Origin: Sphingopyxis sp.
GTDB lineage: Bacteria; Pseudomonadota; Alphaproteobacteria; Sphingomonadales; Sphingomonadaceae
Reading direction: 5' to 3'
DNA: 64,000 nt
NCBI RefSeq assembly: GCF_016463645.1
Contig: NZ_JAEMQX010000007.1
Location: forward strand, 1 to 64,000
Shown here: in pieces, positions 52,438 through 60,748 of the stretch
Numbering within the stretch: position 1 is the stretch's first letter
Layout of the letters: each line of letters begins with the position of its first letter
The notes under the pieces: generated by a model
Database searches by the model: none
What the model was told of the DNA's origin: nothing
What the model saw: only the letters and a program-made list of their open reading frames with translations
Position numbers and translations under genes: made by a program

Positions 52438-52741
52438 TGCCTCCCTCCCGCATGTTCGCGCGCGACCAGGCCTCGATATCGTCGATATGGTAGCGCCAGA
52501 CGGTGCCATGCTTTCGGCACGGCGGGCCGCGCCGCTCCCGGCGCATCTTCTTGAGCGTGTCCCCCGCGAGACCGAGATGGAACGCGGCCTGCTTGGTTGT
52601 CAGAAACGGGCAATGCTCGCGTGCCCGCCGAGCGCGCTCCGCGGCCGACGACGCCGTGGCTCCACCGTCCACAGCGGATGAATCCGCCTCGATCCGTGTT
52701 CGCGCGCCGCCGCCTGCTTCGGGGTTTGGATCGTGTGTCAT
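52430..52741 (-). CDS. Excisionase-like helix-turn-helix protein (possible recombination directionality factor)
   Basis: A 103-residue protein. Residues 45-90 carry a winged HTH of excisionase type (CPFLTTKQAAFHLGLAGDTL, KKMRRERRGPPCRKHGTVWR, YHIDDIEAWSRAN). It overlaps traF by 8 bp. On the Mesorhizobium symbiosis ICE, as I recall, the excisionase gene rdfS is likewise linked to traF and under quorum-sensing control, so this is a reasonable candidate for the directionality factor of this element. No integrase is visible to pair it with. Confidence 0.75.
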   Translation of the reverse strand: MTHDPNPEAGGGARTRIEADSSAVDGGATASSAAERARRAREHCPFLTTKQAAFHLGLAGDTLKKMRRERRGPPCRKHGTVWRYHIDDIEAWSRANMREGGNG

Positions 52742-52771
52742 GAGTGCAGCGCCCGGTCCGACGAACCCGCG

Positions 52772-53647
52772 TTACCCGCCGATCAGGCCCGCACGCGCGG
52801 CTTCCTGTTCGGCGACATAGGCATCCAGCATGTCGGCCTGGCCGGGGAGCAGCGCGTCGATCGCAGGGAGGCCGTCGATATCGTCCCGGTGAAGCAGCAC
52901 GGACGGGCACTGGCCTTCGACATTGCCGAGATTGGGGCGATGCTGGGCATAGCCGATGAGCGCGGCCAGATCGGGATCGAACGCTCGAGCGATGGCGGGC
53001 GGATAGACGAGATACTGATTCTCGAACGTCCGCAGCCATCCGAGGCAATAGGAGGTGATGACCGCGCGGCGCACATGATCGGACTGGTTAGCGCCGGCAC
53101 CATGCAGGATCGATCCGAGGAACAGCAGCGCGGAGCCGGGTGGCATTTCGGCGGCGACCGGACGTGCATCGCCCGGTTGCGATGCCGCATCGTGATGGCT
53201 GCCCGGCCAGACCAGCGTCGCGCCACTCTCCAGCGTGAACGGATCGATCGGCCAGATGACGTTGATCTGATAGTGCATCCCGGTCTTGACGCCGCCCCAG
53301 AGATCCTGGTCGCGGTGCGGCACCTGCGCGAGCGCGCCGGGATGGATTTCGATCGCCTGGGTGAGGTTGAGAACGATACGATCGCACCATTCCCCGAGCA
53401 CCGTTTCGGCGATACCGCGGATGATCGGGTGCAGCACAAGGCCGGCGATATGCCGTGAACGCCGCAACAACGCGCCAAAGCGCTTGGTGCGGGCTCCGTA
53501 GAATCCGCCTTCGCAAAAGGGCGTGGCGACGAAGCGCGGTGCGAGTTCGGCTTCGAGCGCGGTGATTAGCTCGGTCGGCACGGCGTTATCGACAATGACA
53601 TAACCGTCGGCGAGCAGCATCGCGGCGAGGCGGGCGGGGTCGTGCAT
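52772..53647 (-). CDS. PhyH-family (phytanoyl-CoA dioxygenase-like) Fe(II)/2-oxoglutarate oxygenase
   Basis: A 291-residue protein. I start at ATG 53647 because GAAGGGA lies six bases upstream; an ATG at 53653 is directly on that site. The iron ligands are visible: His111-x-Asp113 in QVPHRDQDLWG and His182 in GSILHGAGAN, with Arg196 region (HVRRAV) for 2-oxoglutarate. It is co-transcribed with luxI, 5 bp behind it. Enzymes of this family linked to luxI might modify the acyl-homoserine lactone or make another small molecule; the substrate is unknown. Confidence 0.85.
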   Translation of the reverse strand: MHDPARLAAMLLADGYVIVDNAVPTELITALEAELAPRFVATPFCEGGFYGARTKRFGALLRRSRHIAGLVLHPIIRGIAETVLGEWCDRIVLNLTQAIEIHPGALAQVPHRDQDLWGGVKTGMHYQINVIWPIDPFTLESGATLVWPGSHHDAASQPGDARPVAAEMPPGSALLFLGSILHGAGANQSDHVRRAVITSYCLGWLRTFENQYLVYPPAIARAFDPDLAALIGYAQHRPNLGNVEGQCPSVLLHRDDIDGLPAIDALLPGQADMLDAYVAEQEAARAGLIGG

Positions 53648-53658
53648 CGCCATTCCCT

Positions 53659-54273
53659 TCACGCGGCTCTTGCCGCCGCATCGGGAGTGATCGCACCCGG
53701 TACATAGATGCCGTTCGACGCCAGCAGCGCAGGCGTACCGGCGCAGATCTCGATGCGGAACGCTCCAAGGAACGCGCCATCGATGCGGCGCGCGGGGCCG
53801 AGCGGCGCTGCGCGCCAGCCCATCGCCAAAACCTCCTCGCGAAAAGCAGCGGTCACGACGCCGGTTAGCATGGTGATTCCGCTGCCGAGCGCATGATCGA
53901 CCATCGCCGAGATGAGCCGGTTGCGGACACGCAGGCGTCCGGGGGCGCCCAATCGTTGCGGCAGGCAAAGTCGCGTAATCTCGCGAACCTGCTCCCCCCG
54001 GGGCGCATCGCACTCGCAGAGCGACGCGAAACGATCGGCGAGAAGATGTGCGCCCTCTGTCGATAGCAGCCGCATCGACCCCTGGTGAATGCAGCCATCG
54101 TCGGTGGCGATCAGATAGACCGCCTTGTCGCCGTCATAGCTGTCGATTTCATAGCGGCCGCCGACGACCGGAACATCCCAGCCCAGCAGATCGACGAACA
54201 GGGTCTTGCGGTCCTCGAACATCGAGGCGGCGCGCGCATCGGTAAGCGAGCACCCTTTGACAATATGGATCAT
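53659..54273 (-). CDS. LuxI-type acyl-homoserine-lactone synthase
   Basis: A 204-residue autoinducer synthase. The conserved N-terminal residues of the family are present: Arg22, Phe26, Trp32 (RKTLFVDLLGWDVPV), Asp44 and Asp47 (EIDSYDGDKAVYLIA) and Arg68 (QGSMRLLSTEGAHLL). It would use S-adenosylmethionine and an acyl donor. The luxR gene lies upstream in the same direction, 92 bp apart. The context (traF, excisionase, lytic transglycosylase next) implies control of conjugation, as with TraI/TraR in rhizobial elements. Confidence 0.92.
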   Translation of the reverse strand: MIHIVKGCSLTDARAASMFEDRKTLFVDLLGWDVPVVGGRYEIDSYDGDKAVYLIATDDGCIHQGSMRLLSTEGAHLLADRFASLCECDAPRGEQVREITRLCLPQRLGAPGRLRVRNRLISAMVDHALGSGITMLTGVVTAAFREEVLAMGWRAAPLGPARRIDGAFLGAFRIEICAGTPALLASNGIYVPGAITPDAAARAA

Positions 54274-54286
54274 GGCAGTAGCTCCC

Positions 54287-54348
54287 GTTCAAATTGAACA
54301 GTCGCGAAGGGAGCAGAGATGAAGGGCTCAAACAGTCGTCAATATTGA
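54287..54348 (-). promoter_or_regulatory. Palindromes between luxR and luxI
   Basis: GTTCAAATTGAAC (54287-54299, 6-bp arms around one base) lies just upstream of the luxI ribosome binding site, and TCAATATTGA (54339-54348) lies 40 bp further upstream. Either could be a LuxR-type or XRE-type operator. The upstream one is better placed for an activator site near -40. Confidence 0.45.
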
Positions 54349-54365
54349 GGATGCGGCGATCCCGC

Positions 54366-55112
54366 TCAGAACCGCGGGACGATCTCCTCGATGCAGACGA
54401 TTCCGCAGGCGAGCGCGATCGCCGGGAGCTGCGCGCGGGAATAGATTCCGAAATGTTCGCGCAGGTCACGCATGTAGGTGCGCACTGTCGTCGGGGCGAT
54501 GTTCATCATGATCCCGATCTCGACGTCGCTCTTGCCCATCGCCGCCAAGCGAAAGCATTCGAGCCGCTTTGGGCTGAGATGGGGTAATTTCAGCGGGCGC
54601 GCCGGAAAGCCGTGCAAGCGCCGCGCCTCGGTAAACGCCTCGCTCGCCATCAGCGTCGCGATCCGGCAGATATGCGATGGCGGCAATTGCCCGTCGCGCG
54701 TTGCGAACGTACAGCATCCGGGCGGCTCGCCGGCGACGCCAATCGGAACGGTGAGGCCGTTGCGCAGGCCATGACGCGCGGCTTCGCGCACGATGCGCGC
54801 CTGTCGCCGCGTGAAGCCGCCCAGCAGTCGCTCCATTTCGTGCCAGCAGAACGCCCGGCTTGTCGAGCGCGCCGCGAGCAAGGCGGGATCGTCGCGGTAA
54901 TAGCCTTCGGCGACGAAAACGTCGCCCCAGCTCTGGAAATTGTCCATGCGGAAATATCGCCCACCGGGCTGAAAGAAGGCCATGCTCTGGACGATCGCGA
55001 GCCATGGGAGGCCGAGCTGGCGTGCGGCGGCCTCGCTGCAACTGAACAGCTCGCGATCACTGTTCGCGCGCCTGGCCTGCTTAATATAGGCATCGAGGTC
55101 GCGAAACGGCAC
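54366..55112 (-). CDS. LuxR-family quorum-sensing regulator
   Basis: A 248-residue protein with an N-terminal autoinducer-binding domain (aromatic/acidic pocket residues in NFQSWGDVFVAEGYYRDDPA and AFCWHEMERLL) and a C-terminal LuxR HTH (LSPKRLECFRLAAMGKSDVE, IAPTTVRTYMRDLREHFG). It is the likely partner of the LuxI synthase encoded next and should activate luxI-phyH and the transfer genes at high cell density. Confidence 0.92.
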   Translation of the reverse strand: MPFRDLDAYIKQARRANSDRELFSCSEAAARQLGLPWLAIVQSMAFFQPGGRYFRMDNFQSWGDVFVAEGYYRDDPALLAARSTSRAFCWHEMERLLGGFTRRQARIVREAARHGLRNGLTVPIGVAGEPPGCCTFATRDGQLPPSHICRIATLMASEAFTEARRLHGFPARPLKLPHLSPKRLECFRLAAMGKSDVEIGIMMNIAPTTVRTYMRDLREHFGIYSRAQLPAIALACGIVCIEEIVPRF

Positions 55113-55158
55113 CGAGGGGCACTCCTTTCGACGCGCGCGTTGCGGGCGCGTCTATCGG

Positions 55159-55181
55159 GCGCGTGGTTCCAGCCCACGCGC
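55159..55181 (-). terminator. Hairpin between the XRE and luxR genes
   Basis: GCGCGTGG (55159-55166) and CCACGCGC (55174-55181) form an 8-bp stem with a 7-nt loop, about 18 bp after the XRE gene stop on the minus strand. There is no T-run, so it may be a weak terminator or an mRNA structure in front of luxR. Confidence 0.4.
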
Positions 55182-55198
55182 GTGCAGCCCCCGATGAT

Positions 55199-55525
55199 TT
55201 ACTTGGTCTTGCTCGGCCGCCCCGTCGGCTTGTGCGGATGGCGCCGGAGCGTCACCGCCGGGCGCGCCAGTATCGCGCCGATTTCCAGTTCGTCGTCCGA
55301 AACGATCGAGATCGATATCCGGCCGGACAAGAGATAGACGGCATTAACGCCGAGTGCCTTCGCGAGCCGCTCCATTGCTTTCAGCGTCGGGCTCGACCGG
55401 CCATTTTCGATCGCACTCAGATAAGAGCTGCTCGTGCCCGCATCATGGGCGAGCGCTTCTTGCGTGATGCGCATCGCAAGCCGCAATTTCCTGAGATTCA
55501 AACTGAAGGACTTCGACGCATCCAT
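55199..55525 (-). CDS. XRE-family repressor
   Basis: A 108-residue protein with a lambda-repressor-like HTH (NLRKLRLAMRITQEALAHDA, SSSYLSAIENGRSSPTLKAM) and a short, basic tail. It is upstream of luxR in the same direction. Small HTH repressors next to luxR/luxI genes on ICEs (for example QseC in Mesorhizobium) set the threshold for quorum-induced transfer. Palindromes in front of its start fit autoregulation. Confidence 0.88.
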   Translation of the reverse strand: MDASKSFSLNLRKLRLAMRITQEALAHDAGTSSSYLSAIENGRSSPTLKAMERLAKALGVNAVYLLSGRISISIVSDDELEIGAILARPAVTLRRHPHKPTGRPSKTK

Positions 55526-55527
55526 AA

Positions 55528-55581
55528 GGGCGTAAGTTCACGCCCTGCGACCATTACTCCACACTGGATACAGGTTGGAGT
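55528..55581. promoter_or_regulatory. Candidate operators in front of the XRE repressor gene
   Basis: GGGCGT (55528-55533) and ACGCCC (55540-55545) make an inverted repeat two bases before the ATG, where a ribosome binding site would be expected; none is otherwise visible. A second dyad, ACTCCA (55556-55561) and TGGAGT (55576-55581), lies just upstream, followed by an AT-rich stretch to 55620. The whole gap 55526-56012 contains no gene I can support; 55640-56012 shows nothing recognisable. Confidence 0.5.
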
Positions 55582-56012
55582 TATTATCTATATTATTACG
55601 TTTTTACAAATATTTAAATGAGATTCCCGAACAACGCGCACTCAACTCTGATGCGGATTCTCAGGCGCGCCAAAAGACCGCATTCGGACGGTCGAATCGG
55701 TCGATGACCGAAGCCCTCACGCCAGGACATTGGCCGTGGACGCCGCAGTGGAAATCCCATCGGCGTCGTCACATCCGGGGCGAGCATTGATTTCAAGCGC
55801 CGAGCGAATCACGATGCGAACAACGTCCCGTGGACACGTCCGCAATCGCCGTTCCGGCGTGGCGTACAGGAATCATCGGATAGTTTGACGTGCCTGTGTG
55901 TCGTTGTCTCCTTTGATTTGAATGCAGCGCAGCGAAGCGGAGCGTCGCATTGGTTCATAGTTATGAAATCACCGTTCGTGTCGGGCCGCTGGCCGCCCAC
56001 CATGCCAACCGA

Positions 56013-57158
56013 CTACTCGCAACAGTCGGTTCTGGCGGTAATCCCGCAGCGGTCCGGTTTGCTCCAGCCCCGCCGAATTGTACTCGGATCTTCATGATGC
56101 AGCGGGATCGGTCCGGGGATCGGTAGTGACGAGCCCGAAAAACGTGGCGCCGGCATTGCCTGGAGGATATTGTCGATCTCCCGATAGACGCCTCGCGCTG
56201 CCATATGAGGATGGCGCGCCGCTTCGTCCGGATCAAGCACGGGGGCAAAGCAGGCATCGCTGCCTTCCAGCAGTGTGCGCCATTCTTCCCGTGTCCGCAT
56301 GGCGAATATCTCGCTAAAACGCTGCTTGAGCTCGGGCCAGGCATCACGATCATAGCCGTCGTCAAAACTGCTATCGCCGGCCAACCCCAGCTTTTTGCAA
56401 AGCAGCGCATAGAACTTGGGCTCGAGTGATCCGACTGAGATGAAATTCCCGTCGGCGCACCGATAGGTCGAGTACCAGTGAGGGCCGTCAAGGATGCTGC
56501 AGCCGCGTATGCTGGCAACCTGGCCGGCGGCCTTCAGGCTCAGGAGCAAGTTCATCATGTGAGCGCTCCCATCGACGATCGCGGCGTCAACCACTTGCCC
56601 ATTCCCGGTATCCCGCGCGTGCATTGCCGCTGCGAGGACGCCGATGGCCAAATAGAGCGCTCCACCCCCAATATCGCCTACCAGGCTTGGCGGCGCCATT
56701 GGCGGTTCACCGGGATGCCCAGCATACCAAAGGGCTCCTGACAGCGCGATATAGTTGATGTCATGGCCGGCCGCTTGGGCGAGAGGTCCCTGCTGCCCCC
56801 AACCCGTCATGCGACCGAATACAAGGCGGGGGTTACGCGCTAGGCAAACCTCGGGACCAAGGCCGAGCCTCTCCATCACCCCAGGCCGCATGCCTTCGAT
56901 CAGTACATCGCCCCTTTGGACGAGATCCAGGACATGCGCGACGCCTTCGGGGGACTTCAGATCCAAGGCAATTACACGTTTCCCGCGGTTCACAATGGCG
57001 CCGCTGCCAAGATCGATATTTTCGGAGTTAGGGCTTACGCGTTCAATGACGACGACATCGGCGCCAAGGTCGGCCAACAGCATTCCGCAAAACGGCGCCG
57101 GGCCGATGCCCGCAATTTCGAGTATTTTGAGGCCTGCAAGCGGACCAGTTTTCGTCAT
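56013..57158 (-). CDS. Alpha-methylacyl-CoA racemase (CoA-transferase family III)
   Basis: A 381-residue protein starting with the family signature GPLAGLKILEIAGIGPAPFC. Catalytic residues known from the mycobacterial racemase are conserved: His132 in AAGHDINYIALSGAL, Asp162 in SLVGDIGGGALYLA and Glu246 in SVGSLEPKFYALL. It epimerises the alpha-methyl carbon of (2R)-acyl-CoA so that beta-oxidation can go on, as in bile-acid or pristanate catabolism. A crotonobetainyl-type CoA transferase is less likely because that family has the catalytic Asp elsewhere. It is divergent from a LysR gene. Confidence 0.88.
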   Translation of the reverse strand: MTKTGPLAGLKILEIAGIGPAPFCGMLLADLGADVVVIERVSPNSENIDLGSGAIVNRGKRVIALDLKSPEGVAHVLDLVQRGDVLIEGMRPGVMERLGLGPEVCLARNPRLVFGRMTGWGQQGPLAQAAGHDINYIALSGALWYAGHPGEPPMAPPSLVGDIGGGALYLAIGVLAAAMHARDTGNGQVVDAAIVDGSAHMMNLLLSLKAAGQVASIRGCSILDGPHWYSTYRCADGNFISVGSLEPKFYALLCKKLGLAGDSSFDDGYDRDAWPELKQRFSEIFAMRTREEWRTLLEGSDACFAPVLDPDEAARHPHMAARGVYREIDNILQAMPAPRFSGSSLPIPGPIPLHHEDPSTIRRGWSKPDRCGITARTDCCE

Positions 57159-57325
57159 TCAGGCATACCTGCGTCTGAGACCTTGGCGCTTTGATCCAGG
57201 CCGTTTCGCCGCTCCAGATTTCGAGACGGGTTGCAGTCGTGCTGGGCGGCAGTGTCGAAAGTAAGATTGGCAAAATGACCTTGATTCGCCTAATTCATTC
57301 TCTGGAGCAATTATTCCTGTGGGGC

Positions 57326-58240
57326 ATGTCCATGCTCGATTCTCGCCTCAAGCATGCCGTCGCGGTTGGTCAGCTTCGTTCCTTCTCCAGGGCAGCGGAT
57401 GCGGTTGGTGTCACGCAGTCGGCGGTGACCAAGAGTGTCGCTGAACTCGAACGGCATCTTGGCTATTCCCTTTTCCATCGGACCTCACGGGGCGCGATGC
57501 CGACAGAGGAGGGACGCGAATTTATTGATCGCGCAGCGCGCTTGCTTGCCGACGCAGCTGAACTACTCGGAGATACAGCCCGCCGCGCCGACGCCTATGC
57601 GGGCCCGCTTCGAATCGGACTGTTCCCAGGGTCAATCGACTGGTTGCTCACCCAACCTCTGGTTTCTTTGCTGCGGCGCCATCCGGCAGTGCGCGTCGAA
57701 GTCGTTTCGGGCAACAGCGAAAGGGGCGTGCGACTCCTGTCGCGCGGCGATATCGATGTCGCCTTTGGACTTGAAGCGGCCTTTGCACGCTGGCCGGAAT
57801 TCAAGTGCGAGCGGGTCGCCTCGATCGAAATACTGCCTTTTGTGCGGAACAATCATCCCATTCTGGGGATAAACCCGACCAGCAAGGAGCCGCTGGTCCA
57901 GTTCGAATTCGTAGTGCCCTCATCTTCCGAACCCTACACATCGATCATTCAGCAGATGTACGAAAAAAGCGGTAAGCGTCCCGCTGACTGGATCCACATG
58001 ACAGACTATTTTCAATTGGTTCGACGGATCGTTGCCACATCCGATGCTATCGGGATGGTTGCAAAACAGTTCACCGAGAACTCATGGTTTCGCGCCAATT
58101 TCGTGGCCTTGGAGGGAATCGGTTTATTCGATCCATTGACGCTTTGTTATGCTGTGCGTAGCCGCTGGCAGGTAAAACCGGCTGGCCGTGCGCTCGTCAG
58201 CCTTGTTCGTCAGGCATGGCGCACCGCATCATCGGATTAA
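57326..58240 (+). CDS. LysR-family transcriptional regulator
   Basis: A 304-residue regulator with an N-terminal HTH (RLKHAVAVGQLRSFSRAADA, VGVTQSAVTKSVAELERHLG, SLFHRTSRGAMPTEEG) and a C-terminal effector-binding domain (LRIGLFPGSIDWLLTQPLVS, VPSSSEPYTSIIQQ). I start at ATG 57326; the frame is open to 57191 and two other ATGs (57275, 57332) are possible. It is divergent from the racemase gene, the usual arrangement for LysR control of an adjacent operon, here probably the acyl-CoA catabolic cluster. Confidence 0.9.
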   Translation: MSMLDSRLKHAVAVGQLRSFSRAADAVGVTQSAVTKSVAELERHLGYSLFHRTSRGAMPTEEGREFIDRAARLLADAAELLGDTARRADAYAGPLRIGLFPGSIDWLLTQPLVSLLRRHPAVRVEVVSGNSERGVRLLSRGDIDVAFGLEAAFARWPEFKCERVASIEILPFVRNNHPILGINPTSKEPLVQFEFVVPSSSEPYTSIIQQMYEKSGKRPADWIHMTDYFQLVRRIVATSDAIGMVAKQFTENSWFRANFVALEGIGLFDPLTLCYAVRSRWQVKPAGRALVSLVRQAWRTASSD

Positions 58241-58291
58241 CGGCAAGGGGGCGGGGTGCGATCGGAAATCCGCTGCATCCGTCGCGATCAG

Positions 58292-58345
58292 CTAGAGCAT
58301 TTCGCGCAGAAGTGGGAACCGGCTTTCCGGCAGGAAATGCTCTAG
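58292..58345. repeat. Palindromic intergenic repeat (REP-like)
   Basis: CTAGAGCATTTC (58292-58303) and GAAATGCTCTAG (58334-58345) form a perfect 12-bp stem around a loop that itself contains short inverted words. This closely resembles the dispersed AGAGCATTT palindromic repeats common between genes in sphingomonads and rhizobia. It sits between a plus-strand and a minus-strand gene that converge, so it may also end transcription. Confidence 0.7.
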
Positions 58346-58404
58346 CAAATTGATCTTGGGCATTTTCCGAGTTGGCGGGTGATTCCACTCGCCTCGAAAA
58401 TGGC

Positions 58405-60566
58405 CTAGAAGCTAATCGCCACTTCTCCGCCGATGACGCGCCCCCTGTTTAGCGGTGAAAGGCTTGCACCCGTGCCCCCGAAGGCCGCCGGCAAAGGTGT
58501 ATCGCCGCCAATCGTCACCTCATTCAGGAGGTTTCGGCCATAGATGGAGAAGCGCCAGTGCTTGTTGTCGGTCGCCAATGTGAGGCTCGCATCGAGCATA
58601 TCGGCGCCCTGAAGGAAGCCGACGTTGTTGTCGGTGAATGCCGCCTTGTCGCGATGCGTGAAGCTGACACGCGCCGTTGCTGTCCCCAATTCGCCAAGCT
58701 GCTGATCATAAGTCAGCCCCACGCCATAGGTCCATGGCGACAGCCTTGGCAATTTGAGCGCACGATCCACATCGTTGATGACGCCATCACCGCTGAGGTC
58801 GAACTGGACGTTGCGATACTGGCCATTCACGTAGCCGAGCTGACCCGAAATCACGAGGTTGGACAAAAGAAAAAACTGCCCCTCGGCCTCGACGCCTTTG
58901 ATTGTGGCGTCGGCGGTGTTCCGTATGACCTGGCTGACGCCAAGCGGTCCGGGCAGGTTGATCTCGCGCTGCAGGTCCTTCATGCGATTGTAGAAGGCCG
59001 CCAGGTTGATCCGGTGGCGCCCGAATTGCTTCTTGGCGCCGAGTTCGAAACTGTCCTGGGTCTCTTGATTGAATGGCCCCGGCGGCACAGCGGGATCGGT
59101 GTTGCGCAAATTATATCCGCCGCTGCGGAACCCGCGCGTGTAAAGGCCATAAATCTGCGTGTCGTCATCCGGCTTCCACTGAAGGCCGATTTTCGGCGTA
59201 AACCCTCGCCATTTTGCCGCGTCGGCGAAATTGGTTGCACAGATCAGCGTGTCTAGATTGCAACCATTTGCGCGTAAGGCCGAGACCCGAACGGCTTTGC
59301 GTTCCCAACTATACCGCGCGCCGAGATTCAAGGTCAGCGTATCGGTGAAATGCCAGTCGGTCGAAGCAAAAATGCCCCATGTTGTCTGGTCTTGCGTACC
59401 CCCACCGGAAACGATCCGAGCACCGCCCAAAAGATTCCGCAGCTCGGCGTAACGAAGATCCTGGGAAAAATAGTATAGACCGGTTGTCAATTCGACGTCA
59501 CCGAACCTTCCGGCATAACGAAGTTCGTCGCTGAGTTGATCCTGGTCGATTTCGAAAAAGGCATGAAAGAAGGACTGTGGTGTTCCATCGATATCAGCGC
59601 CCGCGGAGGATCGGAATTTCCGATAGCCAGCGATGTTGGTGAAGACGCCTTCGCCCAGACCGACATCGATGTTGGTTTCCACGATCGCCTGGTCCCATTT
59701 GGCATCATAGAAACCTGGGAAATTGATCGAAAACCTGAAGCTGTCGCGGGAAACAGCGCGTGACTCTGGACAGGGGCTCCATCGCTTTCGACATCGCCAT
59801 GCTCATAGCGGAGATCCATTCGGAAGCGGTCGCCACCCTTGAGCGAAAGTGCCGGGCGAATGATAAGGTCATGTGATTTACCGAAGCTGCGATTGTCGAA
59901 GCGGTTGCGAAACCAGCCATTGTCGTCGCTGTAGTAGACGGCCAATTTGGCAGCCAAAACGTCATCGACGATAGGTCCGGTAACCGTGCCGCTTACGGTC
60001 TTTTTCAGTCCCGTTTCAATGGATAGCTTGGCTTTGGCTCCAAAATCGAAGCTGGGCCGCGTGGTCCGCACAACCACGGCACCGCCGGTAACGTTGCGAC
60101 CGAAAAGCAAGCCTTGCGGTCCACGCAGAACTTCGATCCCCTCAAGGTCGAAGTTGTCCAGCACGACACCAGCGTTGATGCCGAGGTAAATACCGTCAGT
60201 GAAAACGCCTACGGTGGGGTCGATCGATGGGATCGTGCTGTTGATGCCGAGGCCCCGGATAGTGAAATTGGCATAGCCCGGTGCCGTACCCACATCCTCG
60301 AGCTGGACGTTGGGAACGTCGTAGCTCAGACTTTGAAGATTCTGGACGAACTTGGCATCCAGCTGCGCTTCACCAAAAGCCGTGACCGCCATCGGTACTT
60401 TCTGCACGCTTTCGCCATAGCCCTTTTTGGTGGCGGTAACGACAATGTCCTCAGCCAGCGCTTCCGTGGCGCTCCCGGTTTGGTCGTTCGCCTGGGGCGT
60501 TGCTTCCTGGGCAAATGCTGTTCCCGAGCACAACAACGCGGCAGAAGCCAATAGACATCCTCTCAT
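58405..60566 (-). pseudogene. TonB-dependent receptor, frameshifted
   Basis: The gene starts at ATG 60566 with a signal peptide (MRGCLLASAALLCSGTAFAQ), then the TonB box/plug region (EDIVVTATKKGYGESVQKVP, EVLRGPQGLLFGRNVTGGAV) and barrel strands, ending with the conserved terminal Phe (GGEVAISF). The frame changes between about 59720 and 59765: upstream residues up to APVQSHAL are in one frame, whereas the expected SRDSFRFSINFPGFYDAKWD continues in another. Joined, the product would be about 720 residues, normal for the family. Either the receptor is broken or there is a sequencing indel. Substrate probably the compound degraded by the neighbouring enzymes. Confidence 0.85.
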
Positions 60567-60748
60567 GGCTGATCCTCTCTTCCCAGGAGATATTGTGTAG
60601 TTCATGCCGTTTGGCGGCATTTGAGGGCCGTCGTCCAATTCAATTCGCTGCAGAACTATTCCTGCTGCTCATCGATATCTGGCGGCAGCACGACGCCATC
60701 GGCAGCCCGACGGCCGCTCAAAAATATCATGGTAATTCATCGGGTTGA

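Noticed and set aside
55526..56012. Search for a right-hand attachment site or tRNA at the end of the quorum-sensing genes
   Set aside because: No copy of the 19-base tRNA end and no cloverleaf were seen here or elsewhere to the right, so the right boundary is left open.
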